In this document: positions 1-9,311 of the stretch, in pieces
Layout: each line of letters starts with the position of its first letter
Numbering within the stretch: the first letter of the stretch is position 1
From: Legionella sp.
GTDB taxonomy: Bacteria > Pseudomonadota > Gammaproteobacteria > Legionellales > Legionellaceae
Reading direction: 5' to 3'
NCBI GenBank assembly: GCA_009995425.1
Contig: JAACPN010000015.1
Span: 1-36,844, forward strand
Length of the DNA stretch: 36,844 nucleotides
The notes under the pieces: generated by a model
The model's input: only the letters and a program-made list of their open reading frames with translations
Databases searched by the model: none
Told to the model about the DNA's origin: nothing
Program-made: the position numbers and the translations under genes

Positions 1-308
1 AAGCACGTAAGAACATGGTTTATATACCTCTTTCTGGCAAAACAATTTTCCATAAGGTTACGTGGACTTTTGGTGCTTCTAAAGTGTTTATGATGCCTGC
101 AAGTGAAGGTACAGGTGTTATTGCTGGTGGCGCAATGCGTGCTGTACTTGATGTTCTTGGTGTTCAAGATATTCTTGCTAAAAGCATGGGGTCAACGAAT
201 CCAACCAATGTGATTCGTGCAACCATCGGTGCTCTAATGCGTATTGGTACACCAGATTATGTTGCGGCCAAACGTGGCAAAACTATTGAAGAAGTGGTGG
301 CTGAGTAA
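1..308 (+). CDS. rpsE: 30S ribosomal protein uS5, 5' end cut by window
   Basis: C-terminal part of ribosomal protein S5, a small-subunit protein that helps maintain decoding accuracy. The reading frame is open from base 3 and enters with residues ARKNM, so the true start lies upstream of the window. About 101 residues are visible and include the highly conserved ASEGTG and GGAMRAV stretches and the STNP motif of the S5 C-terminal domain. The TAA stop at 306-308 is followed after two bases by rpmD, the usual spc-operon order. The identification is certain; only the N-terminal half is missing because of the window edge. Confidence 0.97.
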   Translation, partial: ARKNMVYIPLSGKTIFHKVTWTFGASKVFMMPASEGTGVIAGGAMRAVLDVLGVQDILAKSMGSTNPTNVIRATIGALMRIGTPDYVAAKRGKTIEEVVAE

Positions 309-310
309 TC

Positions 311-496
311 ATGGATAAAGAAATTAAAATTACCTTAGTTAAAAGTCTTATTGGTCGTTTGCCTAAGCATGTTCTCATAGCGAAACAACTTGGACTCAAA
401 CGCATGAATAGTTCTGTTATTCATCGTGATATCCCTGCTATTCGTGGCTTGGTAAATCAGGTGAGTTACCTGTTGAGTATTGAGGAGAGTATCTAA
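311..496 (+). CDS. rpmD: 50S ribosomal protein uL30
   Basis: Ribosomal protein L30, 61 residues, about the usual bacterial length (59 in E. coli). The sequence has the family pattern of an N-terminal beta strand ([12 protein letters not shown]), then [10 protein letters not shown] and a C-terminal [11 protein letters not shown] helix. It lies between rpsE and rplO as in other proteobacterial spc operons. Its TAA stop shares one base with the rplO start (TAATG at 494-498), so the two genes are probably translationally coupled. Confidence 0.96.
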   Translation: MDKEIKITLVKSLIGRLPKHVLIAKQLGLKRMNSSVIHRDIPAIRGLVNQVSYLLSIEESI

Positions 497-930
497 TGAA
501 ACTTAATACATTAGCGCCAAACCCAGGCTCTAAGCCTGATGCAACACGTGTAGGTCGCGGAATTGGTTCGGGGCTAGGTAAAACATGTGGTCGCGGACAT
601 AAAGGTCAAAAATCTCGCTCAGGTGGATATCATAAAATCCAATTTGAAGGTGGGCAAATGCCTATTCAGCGACGGCTCCCTAAGCTTGGTTTTACCTCGC
701 GCGTTGGTCGAACAGTTGATGAAATTACTTTGTCTGAACTTTCTAAAGTCAGCGCTGAAGTTGTTGATTTACAAGCACTACGAGACGCAGGCTTGATAAA
801 TAATACGATACGTGACGTAAAAATTATTTTGTCAGGTGAGTTAAGCAAGAAAGTGGTTGTAAAAGGCTTAAGAGTCACCAAGGGTGCTCGTGAAGCAATC
901 GAAGCTCAGGGTGGAAGCATTGACGCATGA
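496..930 (+). CDS. rplO: 50S ribosomal protein uL15
   Basis: Ribosomal protein L15, 144 residues, the normal length. The N-terminus has the expected LAPNPGSK start and a glycine- and arginine-rich extension ([21 protein letters not shown]) that reaches into 23S rRNA. The C-terminal globular part has the [11 protein letters not shown] ending typical of the family. It overlaps rpmD by one base at its start, and its TGA stop overlaps the secY ATG (ATGA at 927-930), which indicates one polycistronic, coupled message. Confidence 0.97.
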   Translation: MKLNTLAPNPGSKPDATRVGRGIGSGLGKTCGRGHKGQKSRSGGYHKIQFEGGQMPIQRRLPKLGFTSRVGRTVDEITLSELSKVSAEVVDLQALRDAGLINNTIRDVKIILSGELSKKVVVKGLRVTKGAREAIEAQGGSIDA

Positions 931-2261
931 GTAATAAGCATCAAAAGCGTTCAACAAATCGAGTAAGTGGGGGATTAGCCGAGTTAAAAATTCGGCTGTT
1001 CTTCGTTTTAGCTGCAATTTTGGTTTACCGCTTGGGCGCTCATATTCCAGTGCCTGGGCTTGATCCACAAAAGTTGGCTAACTTTTTTTCTGAACAGCAA
1101 AACACGATCTTTGGCTTGTTTAATATGTTTTCGGGTGGTGCACTTTCACGCGTAACCGTATTTGCTATTGGTATCATGCCGTATATTACGGCATCCATTG
1201 TGATGCAGCTTTTTTCTATGGTACTGCCTGCGCTAGAGCAGTTGAAAAAAGAAGGTGAGTCAGGACGTAGAAAGATAAATCAATATACACGTTATTTTAC
1301 GTTGGTGCTTTCTGTTTTTCAGTCCTTTGGTATGGCTCGTTGGTTGGCTGGTCAGCATATTGCTTTGGCAGCTGATTTAACGTTTTATTTGACTGCCGTA
1401 GTAACGCTGGTTACTGGAACGATGTTTTTGATGTGGCTTGGTGAGCAAATTACTGAAAAAGGTGTTGGGAATGGTATATCCTTAATTATCTTTTCCGGAA
1501 TTGTTTCAAATATCCCTAATGCTATTGCATCGGTGTTTCAGCAAGTACGTGAAGGTCAAATGCAGGCGCTGACGTTGATACTCATCGCTGTCATTGTTGC
1601 TGTAGTGACTGGGTTTGTTGTTTTTGTTGAACGTGGTCAACGACGTATTCGTGTTAATTACGCTCAACGTACACAGGGCAAAAAAGTTTATGCAGCACAA
1701 ACAAGTCATTTGCCACTAAAAATGAACATGGCTGGTGTTATACCACCTATTTTTGCATCGAGCATTATACTTATACCTGCGACAGTTGCTCAGTTTTTTG
1801 CTCGAGGCAAGGGTATGGATTGGTTGGCTGATATAGGTATGGCGCTTTCTCCAGGTCAACCGTTATATCTTATTGTCTATGCGGCGGCTATTTTGTTTTT
1901 TGCATTTTTCTACACGGCCCTTGTGTTCAATCCTAAGGATACAGCGGACAATCTTAAAAAATCAGGTGCTTATATTCCAGGTATTCGTCCTGGGGAGCAG
2001 ACAACGCGTTATATTGATGCTATTATGACGCGCCTGACTTTGGTAGGGGCGCTTTATCTGGTGTTGGTTTGTTTGTTACCGCAGCTTTTAATGTATGCAT
2101 GGCATGTGCCTTTTTATTTTGGTGGAACATCGCTGTTAATTATTGTGGTAGTTATCATGGATTTTGTAGCGCAAGTTCAGGCTCATTTAATGGCGGGGCA
2201 GTATGATTCTTTGATGAAAAAAAATAATATCAAAGGAACCAAGTTGCCTGGCCTGTTGTGA
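927..2261 (+). CDS. secY: Protein translocase subunit SecY
   Basis: Channel-forming subunit of the SecYEG inner-membrane translocon, which exports unfolded preproteins with SecA and inserts membrane proteins. It has 444 residues, like E. coli SecY (443). The N-terminal [21 protein letters not shown] segment is the first transmembrane helix. [23 protein letters not shown] contains the plug and second helix region, and [17 protein letters not shown] is the conserved cytoplasmic loop that contacts SecA and ribosomes. PGIRPGEQT marks the later cytoplasmic loop. About ten hydrophobic segments can be counted. The ATG is within the end of rplO, and rpmJ follows after 18 bases, the standard position in this operon. 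Confidence 0.97.
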   Translation: MSNKHQKRSTNRVSGGLAELKIRLFFVLAAILVYRLGAHIPVPGLDPQKLANFFSEQQNTIFGLFNMFSGGALSRVTVFAIGIMPYITASIVMQLFSMVLPALEQLKKEGESGRRKINQYTRYFTLVLSVFQSFGMARWLAGQHIALAADLTFYLTAVVTLVTGTMFLMWLGEQITEKGVGNGISLIIFSGIVSNIPNAIASVFQQVREGQMQALTLILIAVIVAVVTGFVVFVERGQRRIRVNYAQRTQGKKVYAAQTSHLPLKMNMAGVIPPIFASSIILIPATVAQFFARGKGMDWLADIGMALSPGQPLYLIVYAAAILFFAFFYTALVFNPKDTADNLKKSGAYIPGIRPGEQTTRYIDAIMTRLTLVGALYLVLVCLLPQLLMYAWHVPFYFGGTSLLIIVVVIMDFVAQVQAHLMAGQYDSLMKKNNIKGTKLPGLL

Positions 2262-2279
2262 TTAATGTCGGAGTAAGTA

Positions 2280-2393
2280 ATGAAAGTAAGAGCATCAGTG
2301 AAACCCATGTGTCGTAATTGTAAAGTTATTAAACGGCATGGCGCCGTTCGAGTGATTTGTAAAGAAGCGCGACATAAACAAAGGCAAGGTTGA
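2280..2393 (+). CDS. rpmJ: 50S ribosomal protein bL36
   Basis: A 37-residue protein starting [15 protein letters not shown] and ending RHKQRQG. It has the zinc-ribbon ligands of the zinc-binding form of L36: Cys11, Cys14, Cys27 and His32. A GGAG ribosome-binding site at 2270-2273 lies six bases before the ATG. The position between secY and rpsM is the normal one in gammaproteobacteria. The gene is short enough to be missed by length-limited gene finders, but length, motif and position all agree. Confidence 0.95.
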   Translation: MKVRASVKPMCRNCKVIKRHGAVRVICKEARHKQRQG

Positions 2394-2400
2394 GCACGAC

Positions 2401-2429
2401 TTGATTTTAGTGTGTGAAACAAGTATCTT
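2401..2429 (+). promoter_or_regulatory. Possible internal promoter for the alpha operon
   Basis: TTGATT at 2401-2406 and TATCTT at 2424-2429 are separated by 17 bases in the 79-base gap between rpmJ and rpsM. Each hexamer matches the sigma-70 consensus at four of six positions. E. coli also has an alpha-operon promoter upstream of rpsM. This is a sequence match only. Confidence 0.4.
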
Positions 2430-2472
2430 CTGTCTATTTTTAGCAGAAACATAATAGTGTTCGGAGAGATGA

Positions 2473-2817
2473 ATGGCACGTATAGCAGGTGTGAACATTG
2501 CAGATCACAAACATGTGGTGATTGCACTAACTTCAGTTTATGGAGTTGGAAACTCAAGCTCAAGAAAGATCTGTCAGCAGCTTAATATAGAACCTTCAAA
2601 AAAGGTTTCTCAGTTGACTGATGCTGAACTTGATTTATTGCGGACAGAGCTTGGAAACATGACCGTTGAAGGCGACCTTCGTCGTATGGTTTCTATAAAC
2701 ATCAAGCGATTGATGGATCTGGGTTGTTATCGAGGCCTTCGGCATCGACGTGGTTTACCAGTTCGTGGGCAGCGAACAAAAACCAATGCACGCACACGTA
2801 AAGGGCGTCGTAAGTAA
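2473..2817 (+). CDS. rpsM: 30S ribosomal protein uS13
   Basis: Ribosomal protein S13, 114 residues, sitting in the head of the 30S subunit where it contacts P-site tRNA and forms bridges to the 50S subunit. [15 protein letters not shown] is the family N-terminus, [12 protein letters not shown] the helix-two-turn-helix region, and [13 protein letters not shown] plus the basic tail [10 protein letters not shown] complete the C-terminus. An overlapping ATG at 2469 is out of frame; GGAGAG at 2463-2468 serves the start at 2473. It is the first gene of the alpha block and is followed by rpsK after 36 bases. Confidence 0.97.
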   Translation: MARIAGVNIADHKHVVIALTSVYGVGNSSSRKICQQLNIEPSKKVSQLTDAELDLLRTELGNMTVEGDLRRMVSINIKRLMDLGCYRGLRHRRGLPVRGQRTKTNARTRKGRRK

Positions 2818-2853
2818 AGAACGATTTTTTGAATTTTCATGTAGGAAATTATA

Positions 2854-3252
2854 ATGGCTACTAACAAGTCAAAACAACAAAAGGGTCGGAAAAAAACGAA
2901 ACGCGTTGTTTCAGACGGGATTGTTCACGTACATGCCTCGTTTAATAACACGATTGTCACATTTACCGATCGTCAAGGTAATGCTTTGTGTTGGGCTACA
3001 TCAGGTGGTTCTGGTTTTCGTGGGTCACGAAAAAGTACACCTTATGCTGCTCAAATTGCAACAGAGCGCGCATCAGTCGTTGCAAAAGAGTATGGTATGA
3101 AGTCTGTTGCTGTTTTCGTCCATGGTCCAGGGCCAGGTCGTGAATCAACGATTCGAGAACTGATTTCTCAGGAATTTAAAATTGTAGAAATTACTGACGT
3201 GACAGGTATACCTCATAACGGCTGTAAGCCCCCTAAAAAACGTCGCGTATAA
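2854..3252 (+). CDS. rpsK: 30S ribosomal protein uS11
   Basis: Ribosomal protein S11, 132 residues, part of the 30S platform near the mRNA exit. After a basic N-terminal extension ([13 protein letters not shown]) come the conserved blocks [31 protein letters not shown] and GPGPGRES, and the C-terminal [20 protein letters not shown] that is almost invariant in bacteria. An AGGA element precedes the ATG. It lies in the normal rpsM-rpsK-rpsD order. Confidence 0.97.
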   Translation: MATNKSKQQKGRKKTKRVVSDGIVHVHASFNNTIVTFTDRQGNALCWATSGGSGFRGSRKSTPYAAQIATERASVVAKEYGMKSVAVFVHGPGPGRESTIRELISQEFKIVEITDVTGIPHNGCKPPKKRRV

Positions 3253-3267
3253 GGTTTGGAGTAATTT

Positions 3268-3888
3268 ATGGCAAGATATCTTGGTTCAACATCTAAGTTT
3301 GCTCGTCGAGAAGGGATTGATTTACTTCTCAAAAGTGGGGTTAGAGAACATAAATCTAAATGTAAGTCTGAAAAGCTGCCGGGGCAACATGGGGATAAAC
3401 GTCCTCGTTTGTCTGACTACGGTATTCAGTTACGAGAAAAGCAAAAAATAAGACGCTATTACGGTGTTCTTGAGAAGCAATTCAGAAACTATTATAAACT
3501 TGCAGCGCGTCAAAACGGTTCAACAGGTGAAAATCTGATGTCGCTTTTGGAGCGTCGTCTTGATAATGTGGTTTATCGCATGGGTTTTGCCAGCACACGA
3601 GCTGAGGCTCGTCAATTGGTGTCTCACAAAGCCATTATGGTCAATGACCAAGTCGTCAATATTGCTTCATTTTTAGTGAAAGCGGGTGACGTCGTTGCTG
3701 TTCGTCAAAAATCACGTACACAAGGTCGTATTCAAGCTGCTTTAGGCCTGTCTGAACAACGCGCCCCATGTGCTTGGATTGCGGTGGAGTTAGCGACGTT
3801 CAAAGGTACCTTTGTTACCTTGCCAACGATAAGTGACTTATCAGCTGATTTTAACATTAGCTTGGTAGTTGAACTTTATTCCAAGTAA
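3268..3888 (+). CDS. rpsD: 30S ribosomal protein uS4
   Basis: Ribosomal protein S4, 206 residues, the same length as in E. coli. It is a primary 16S rRNA-binding protein needed to start 30S assembly. [21 protein letters not shown] and the S4 RNA-binding domain ([20 protein letters not shown] followed by VSHKAIMVN) are all present, and the protein ends in VELYSK as in E. coli. In E. coli S4 represses its own operon by binding a leader upstream of rpsM. The gap upstream of rpsM here is only about 80 bases and I cannot confirm an equivalent structure. Confidence 0.97.
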   Translation: MARYLGSTSKFARREGIDLLLKSGVREHKSKCKSEKLPGQHGDKRPRLSDYGIQLREKQKIRRYYGVLEKQFRNYYKLAARQNGSTGENLMSLLERRLDNVVYRMGFASTRAEARQLVSHKAIMVNDQVVNIASFLVKAGDVVAVRQKSRTQGRIQAALGLSEQRAPCAWIAVELATFKGTFVTLPTISDLSADFNISLVVELYSK

Positions 3889-3908
3889 ACTGGGAGGCAT
3901 AGAGCCTA

Positions 3909-4907
3909 ATGTATATAGACATTAACGACATGTTGACGCCAAAAGCACTTAAAGTGCAGTTTGATGCTCCCAATCATAGTCGAATTGTTCTTGAGCCGTT
4001 AGAACGCGGCTTTGGTCATACGCTTGGGAATGCGCTGAGACGCATTTTGATATCGTCTATGCCTGGCGCAGCCATCACAGAAGTTACGATTGATGGTGTT
4101 TTGCATGAGTATAGTACGCTTGAAGGTGTTAAAGAAGATGTGATCAATATTCTTTTGAACTTGAAAGACGTTGCTTTGCGTATGGGTATTGGTGAAGAAG
4201 CTACTGTGACCTTGAGTAAGAAAGGTCCTTGCCAAGTTACGGCGGGTGATATTCAAGTCAGTCACGGGATGGAAGTGGTTAATCCAGAGCATGTTATTGC
4301 ACATGTCAATGAACACGGTTCGCTTGATATGACCTTGACGGTTCGTAAAGGCATCGGTTTTCACACATCTGATGCAGCTGTTTCATATCTTGATGATGAG
4401 ATGCCAGAGAAAGCTGTTGGCAAACTTAAGATCGAAAATACATTCTCGCCTGTCAAAAAAGTGGCATACTATGTTGACAATGCGCGTGTTGAAAATCGAA
4501 CTGATTTAGATAAGTTAACCATTGAATTGCAAACGAATGGAACATTAGATCCTGAAGAAGCGATTCGGCTATCAGCAAATATTTTACAACGCCAGCTTCA
4601 TGCGTTTGTTGATATTAACTTGGAAGAAGCCATTGTTGATCCCAATGAGCAACATGGATTTGATCCCATATTACTTCGTCCTGTTGATGACCTAGAACTT
4701 ACGGTTCGGTCCGCAAATTGTTTGAAAGCAGAAAATATTAATTTCATTGGAGATCTTGTTCAAAAGAGCGAAAATGAATTATTAAAAACCCCTAATTTAG
4801 GTAAAAAATCCCTCACGGAAATTAAAGACGTGTTGGCTTCTCGAGCCTTATCCTTGGGGATTAATTTAGAGAACTGGCCGCCTGAGAATCTCGGCGAGAG
4901 TAATTAG
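3909..4907 (+). CDS. rpoA: DNA-directed RNA polymerase subunit alpha
   Basis: Alpha subunit of RNA polymerase, 332 residues (329 in E. coli). The N-terminal domain dimerises and holds beta and beta-prime; [21 protein letters not shown] is the conserved dimer-interface helix. After a linker near residues 235-250, the C-terminal domain has the [10 protein letters not shown] helix that contacts UP-element DNA and activators (the Arg equals E. coli Arg265) and the [16 protein letters not shown] helix-hairpin-helix. The C-terminus [12 protein letters not shown] is close to that of other gammaproteobacteria. It lies between rpsD and rplQ as expected. Confidence 0.98.
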   Translation: MYIDINDMLTPKALKVQFDAPNHSRIVLEPLERGFGHTLGNALRRILISSMPGAAITEVTIDGVLHEYSTLEGVKEDVINILLNLKDVALRMGIGEEATVTLSKKGPCQVTAGDIQVSHGMEVVNPEHVIAHVNEHGSLDMTLTVRKGIGFHTSDAAVSYLDDEMPEKAVGKLKIENTFSPVKKVAYYVDNARVENRTDLDKLTIELQTNGTLDPEEAIRLSANILQRQLHAFVDINLEEAIVDPNEQHGFDPILLRPVDDLELTVRSANCLKAENINFIGDLVQKSENELLKTPNLGKKSLTEIKDVLASRALSLGINLENWPPENLGESN

Positions 4908-4921
4908 TAGGAGTTGTCATC

Positions 4922-5362
4922 ATGCGTCACCGTCATACTGGACGTGGTTTTGGACGAACGAGCAGTCATCGAAAAGCTATGTTTTCAAACATGTGTAATT
5001 CTTTGGTTGAACATGAGTTAATCAAAACAACGCTACCTAAAGCAAAAGAATTACGTCGTTATATTGAACCATTGATTACAGCAAGCAAGTCCGATTCAGT
5101 TGCTTCACGTCGTTATGTGTTTGATAGACTTCGTTCAAAAGTTTCTGTTGGTAAGTTATTCAACGAACTAGGCCCTCGCTATAAAGAGCGTCCAGGTGGT
5201 TATGTTCGTGTACTCAAATGTGGTTTTCGTCATGGTGATAATGCACCTATGGCTATCATTGAGTTCATGGATCGCCCTGAAGCAACAGATGAAGAAGACT
5301 TTGTGGAAGAAGTGAAAGCTCCTAAAGCAAAAAAAGATGATGCAATTCAATCTGCTGAATAA
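4922..5362 (+). CDS. rplQ: 50S ribosomal protein bL17
   Basis: Ribosomal protein L17, 146 residues. The core ([24 protein letters not shown] in two parts, then [18 protein letters not shown] and GGYVRVLKC) is typical. The protein is about 20 residues longer than E. coli L17 because of an acidic and lysine-rich tail ([20 protein letters not shown]); such low-complexity tails vary between species. It is the last gene of the alpha operon and is followed by a strong terminator hairpin. Confidence 0.96.
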   Translation: MRHRHTGRGFGRTSSHRKAMFSNMCNSLVEHELIKTTLPKAKELRRYIEPLITASKSDSVASRRYVFDRLRSKVSVGKLFNELGPRYKERPGGYVRVLKCGFRHGDNAPMAIIEFMDRPEATDEEDFVEEVKAPKAKKDDAIQSAE

Positions 5363-5393
5363 TGCCGGTTGTTAATGTTTTGTCTTTTACACT

Positions 5394-5435
5394 TAACGCG
5401 CCGTATGCCCCTTTAATATACGGCGCGTTAGTTTT
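5394..5435 (+). terminator. Rho-independent terminator of the ribosomal operon
   Basis: A perfect 13-base-pair inverted repeat has arms at 5394-5406 (TAACGCGCCGTAT) and 5418-5430, an 11-base loop, and then GTTTT. It ends directly at the nth ATG (5436). The GC-rich stem and position after rplQ make an intrinsic terminator very likely. Confidence 0.85.
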
Positions 5436-6068
5436 ATGAACCATGCAATGTGTCGACAATTTTTTGAACGACTTTCAGAGCAAAACCCTCATCCTACCAC
5501 CGAGCTAAATTACAGCTCAGATTTTGAATTACTTATTGCTGTGATTCTATCAGCGCAAACAACGGACGTTCGTGTAAATCTTGTAACTCCAGCATTGTTT
5601 TCTGTTGCAAACACACCTCTGGCAATGCTTACATTGGGTGAAGAGCAGCTTAAGCATTATATTAAAAGCATTGGATTGTTTAATAGTAAAGCCGTTAATA
5701 TTATCAAAACTTGCAATCTGTTGGTTAAACATCATCATGGTGAAGTTCCACGAACGCGAGAAGCTTTAGAGGCACTTCCTGGAGTCGGTCGAAAAACGGC
5801 AAACGTAGTGCTTAACACAGCTTTTGGTGAGCCTACCATGGCTGTTGATACGCATATATTTCGTGTTGCAAATCGTACCGGCTTGGCCATAGGTAAAACC
5901 CCGTTTGCTGTTGAGCAAGGGCTACTTAAAAATATTCCTATTGAATTTCTTAAAGATGCGCATCATTGGCTGATTTTACACGGGCGCTATGTATGCACAG
6001 CTCGGAAACCTAAGTGTTCTGAATGCGTTGTGCGTGATTTATGTGATTATCCAGATAAGACGTCCTGA
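5436..6068 (+). CDS. nth: Endonuclease III (DNA glycosylase/AP lyase)
   Basis: Base-excision-repair enzyme that removes oxidised pyrimidines and cuts the abasic site. It has 210 residues, one fewer than E. coli Nth. The helix-hairpin-helix LPGVGRKTAN carries the catalytic Lys120, the VDTHIFRV strand carries Asp138, and the [4Fe-4S] cluster ligands are Cys187, Cys194, Cys197 and Cys203 in the C-x6-C-x2-C-x5-C pattern. All match E. coli numbering, which also supports the ATG at 5436 as start. The start has no Shine-Dalgarno sequence and sits directly after the terminator stem of the upstream operon, so its transcription and translation start are unclear; a second in-frame ATG is at 5448. Confidence 0.95.
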   Translation: MNHAMCRQFFERLSEQNPHPTTELNYSSDFELLIAVILSAQTTDVRVNLVTPALFSVANTPLAMLTLGEEQLKHYIKSIGLFNSKAVNIIKTCNLLVKHHHGEVPRTREALEALPGVGRKTANVVLNTAFGEPTMAVDTHIFRVANRTGLAIGKTPFAVEQGLLKNIPIEFLKDAHHWLILHGRYVCTARKPKCSECVVRDLCDYPDKTS

Positions 6069-6078
6069 AATTCGCATT

Positions 6079-6109
6079 TAAATCTAATGGGTGTTAGATT
6101 TATTTATTA
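6079..6109 (+). terminator. Possible weak terminator after nth
   Basis: An AT-rich inverted repeat has arms TAAATCTAA (6079-6087) and TTAGATTTA (6094-6102), a six-base loop, and a T-rich continuation. It lies in the 83-base gap between nth and the RND permease. The low GC content makes it weak. No promoter for the pump operon could be assigned with confidence in this gap. Confidence 0.4.
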
Positions 6110-6151
6110 GAAAAAATTTTTATTTAAAAACAAACGGTAGGCTAGTTTTTA

Positions 6152-9100
6152 ATGAAAAATCTTATACTTATTGCTCTTCAGCGCCCATATACTTTTGTTG
6201 TTCTTGCTATACTCATCCTCATTATGGGATTACGATCGATTTATACCTCATCGACCGATGTTTTTCCTGATATTAAAATACCCGTTGTTTCTGTTGTTTG
6301 GTCATATTCTGGATTGTTGCCCAGTGATGTATCAGGAAGAATTACGTTTCTTCATGAGCGCGCGATAACCCGAACGGTAGAAGGTGTTAAATCTATTCAA
6401 AGTCAGTCTTATTATGGCATTAGTATTATTAACGTTTTTTTACAACCAGGTGTAGATGTTGCAAAGGCTGAGGCTGAGATCACCGCAATATCGCAAACGG
6501 TTGTTAAAATTTTACCGCCTGATATATCTCCGCCTATGGTTTTCAAATTGTCTGCATCATCTGTTCCTGTGGCCATGCTTGAAATTTCATCCGATGAACT
6601 CTCTATGGCTGAGCTTTATAATGTTGCCACAACAAAAATACGGCCACAGTTAGTCACGATTAGAGGCGCTATCTTACCTCTACCTTACGGAGGAACGACC
6701 AGGCAGGTCATGGTTTCATTAGATCCTAAAAAATTATATGCAAAAAACATGACAGCTCTTGATGTTTTAACCAAAATACAGCAACAGAATTTAATTCTGC
6801 CTGCAGGATTAGAAAAAATTGACACCATACAATGGCTGGTACAAAACAATGCTGCACCTTTAGCAGTCGAAGAATTTAATAAATTACCAATTAAAACGGT
6901 CGACGGTGCAACTGTTTTTTTGAGAGATGTTGGATATGCATCACTCTCAGGTGCACCACAGCAAAATGCGGTGTTGGTGGATGGTAAACAAGCCATTATG
7001 CTTGTCGTGATGAAAAGCAGTGAAGTTTCAACACTCGCTGTCGTTGATGGTGTGAAGAAGGCCATACCTAAAATAGAAAAAACATTGTCTGGTGATGTGA
7101 AAATAAGCATCATCAATGATGCTTCAAAATTTGTAAAAGATTCTATTCATAATGTTGTTGAAGAAATGCTGATGGCAACCTTTTTAACAGGGCTCGTCGT
7201 GTTTTTATTTATTGGATGTTGGCGTTCAACTCTTATTATTTCTATTTCAATACCACTTTCCATTTTAACGGCAATTATTTGTCTTCAAGTGGTTGATGAG
7301 ACGATCAACGTGATGACTTTGGGAGGGTTGGCTTTGGCCGTGGGCATTTTAGTCGATAATGCTACAGTAATGATTGAAAATATTCATTCGCATTTAGCCA
7401 TGAATAAATCAAAAAAAGACGCCATTATTGATGCGGCTAATCAAATCGTTATACCTACTTTTGTAGCAACCTTATGCATTACGTTAGCTTGGATGCCCTT
7501 GTTTGGCATAACCGGTATTTCAGGTTGGTTATTTAAGCCTATGGCTTTAGCCATTATGTTTGCCATGGCGGCATCGTTTATGCTTTCAATTACCTTAGTT
7601 CCAACCATGGCTGATTATTTATTACAAGAGCATGGAGGCTCATCTAAGAGCGCAGTATCAAATAAAGTTGTTGATAAACTTCATCAGTTTCAATTTACCT
7701 TTGAACAAAACTTCGAAATTTTTAGGAATAAGTATCAATTAATATTAGAAAAATTAATTGATAATCGTCGTCAATTTATGTTGTTTTTCATTGTGTTCTG
7801 TGCGCTTTCATCAATACTTTTGTTGATTAATGGACGAGACTTTTTTCCAGAAATTAAATCGGGAACGCTACAAATGCATATACGTACGCCATTGGGTACG
7901 CGTGTGGGAACAGCAGGAGAAATTGCTTCTTATGTTTCGCGCGATATAAGGAAACTTTTACCAGGCCAAATTATAAAAATAATCAGTAATTGCGGTTTGC
8001 CTGTAGGTCCTCACAATTTAGCGTTTATACCAACACCTACGATTGGATCGCAAGATTGTGATTTAACGATCACGCTACGTAATAAAGAGTCTCCTGTGTG
8101 GGCCTACAGAAATATCTTAAGAAAAGGTTTGAAAGCGACTTATCCTGGTACGGTGTTTACGTTTCAATCAGCAGATTTAACAGCAAAAATTATAAATTTT
8201 GGTTCACCTGCGCCTATTGATGTTCATGTGGTGGGATATGATATGAATGAAAATTATGAGTATGCAAAAATGCTCGCTGAAAAATTTCGAATCATACCGG
8301 GAGCCACAGATGTTACGGTTCAGCAAACACTGAGCACGCCGACGTTATTAACTAAAACCGATCGAACATTTGGATTGAACGTAAATTTGACCGAAAATGA
8401 AGTCGCATTAAATATGATTTTAGCAACAGCGGGTAGTCAACAGTTTTTTCAGCAGTACTGGCTTAATCATACAAGCGGTATTGCCTATCGTTTCAATGTT
8501 TATACACCTCAGTATATTATGCATAGTGTTAATAATTTACTGTCTATTCCTGTTAGAAAAACACAAAATAAGAGTAATCTAGAAAGCATTCAACTTGCAG
8601 GAAATATTACAGACGTAGAGATCGTCGGTACACCAGGGGTAATTTCTCACCAAGATGTTATGCCATTATTTAATATCTATGTTTCGGCAGAAGGTAGGGC
8701 TTTGGGTAGCGTCTTAAAAGATGTCGCTAAAGTAATTTCAAATAATATAGACAAAAAGCCTCAAAAAGCGACTGTTGCTATTCATGGCCAATCGATCGCC
8801 ATGAAAGGTGCTTATACGGAGCTTATGATTGGGTTCGTCTTTGCCATTATCTTAATATACTTATTAATTGTCGTAAATTTTCAGTCTTGGCTTGATCCTT
8901 TTATTATCATAACAGGGTTGATTGGAGCGGTTGCAGGGGCATCTTTATTCTTATTTTTAACACGAACGAATTTATCGGTACCTGCTTTAACGGGGCTGAT
9001 TATGGCATTAGGTACGGGGACGGCCAATTCAATATTGGTGGTTGCGTATGCACGTGAACGTATGGCATTTCACGGGGACCCTTTCAAAGCGGCGGTGGAG

Positions 9101-9298
9101 TCAGGGCATGCCAGAATACGGCCTGTTTTGATGACAGCGTCAGCAATGATTATCGGTATGGCGCCAATGTCGCTGAGTAATACGACCAATGCACCACTCG
9201 GTAAAGCGGTGATTGGGGGGTTAATACTGGCCACAGCAACAACACTATTTTTTGTCCCTTGTGTTTATACGACTGTTTATCGGAAAAAAAATATTTAA
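6152..9298 (+). CDS. RND-family efflux permease subunit
   Basis: Inner-membrane pump of a tripartite RND efflux system, 1048 residues, the normal size for the AcrB superfamily. The first helix is at residues 13-28, followed by a large periplasmic porter domain. Helices of the first half cluster at about 335-490 and those of the second half at about 545-560 and 875-1040. The internal duplication typical of RND pumps is visible. In the fourth helix the motif reads GILVDNATVMIEN: Asp402 is kept but the second Asp of AcrB (Asp408) is Asn403. In the tenth helix GTGTANSILVV has Ala958 where AcrB has Lys940. The proton relay is therefore not the AcrB type. Substrate cannot be told. The membrane-fusion and outer-membrane genes follow directly. 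Confidence 0.9.
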   Translation: MKNLILIALQRPYTFVVLAILILIMGLRSIYTSSTDVFPDIKIPVVSVVWSYSGLLPSDVSGRITFLHERAITRTVEGVKSIQSQSYYGISIINVFLQPGVDVAKAEAEITAISQTVVKILPPDISPPMVFKLSASSVPVAMLEISSDELSMAELYNVATTKIRPQLVTIRGAILPLPYGGTTRQVMVSLDPKKLYAKNMTALDVLTKIQQQNLILPAGLEKIDTIQWLVQNNAAPLAVEEFNKLPIKTVDGATVFLRDVGYASLSGAPQQNAVLVDGKQAIMLVVMKSSEVSTLAVVDGVKKAIPKIEKTLSGDVKISIINDASKFVKDSIHNVVEEMLMATFLTGLVVFLFIGCWRSTLIISISIPLSILTAIICLQVVDETINVMTLGGLALAVGILVDNATVMIENIHSHLAMNKSKKDAIIDAANQIVIPTFVATLCITLAWMPLFGITGISGWLFKPMALAIMFAMAASFMLSITLVPTMADYLLQEHGGSSKSAVSNKVVDKLHQFQFTFEQNFEIFRNKYQLILEKLIDNRRQFMLFFIVFCALSSILLLINGRDFFPEIKSGTLQMHIRTPLGTRVGTAGEIASYVSRDIRKLLPGQIIKIISNCGLPVGPHNLAFIPTPTIGSQDCDLTITLRNKESPVWAYRNILRKGLKATYPGTVFTFQSADLTAKIINFGSPAPIDVHVVGYDMNENYEYAKMLAEKFRIIPGATDVTVQQTLSTPTLLTKTDRTFGLNVNLTENEVALNMILATAGSQQFFQQYWLNHTSGIAYRFNVYTPQYIMHSVNNLLSIPVRKTQNKSNLESIQLAGNITDVEIVGTPGVISHQDVMPLFNIYVSAEGRALGSVLKDVAKVISNNIDKKPQKATVAIHGQSIAMKGAYTELMIGFVFAIILIYLLIVVNFQSWLDPFIIITGLIGAVAGASLFLFLTRTNLSVPALTGLIMALGTGTANSILVVAYARERMAFHGDPFKAAVESGHARIRPVLMTASAMIIGMAPMSLSNTTNAPLGKAVIGGLILATATTLFFVPCVYTTVYRKKNI

Positions 9299-9311
9299 TA
9301 AGGAACGTATT

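Noticed and set aside
2183-2563. Minus-strand open frame across secY, rpmJ and rpsM
   Set aside because: It is the antisense shadow of three well-supported ribosomal-operon genes and has no recognisable features.
9252-9311. Longer N-terminus of the adaptor protein from TTG 9252
   Set aside because: It lies inside the permease gene without a ribosome-binding site; GTG 9312 has AAGGAA at good spacing and gives a normal membrane-anchor N-terminus.
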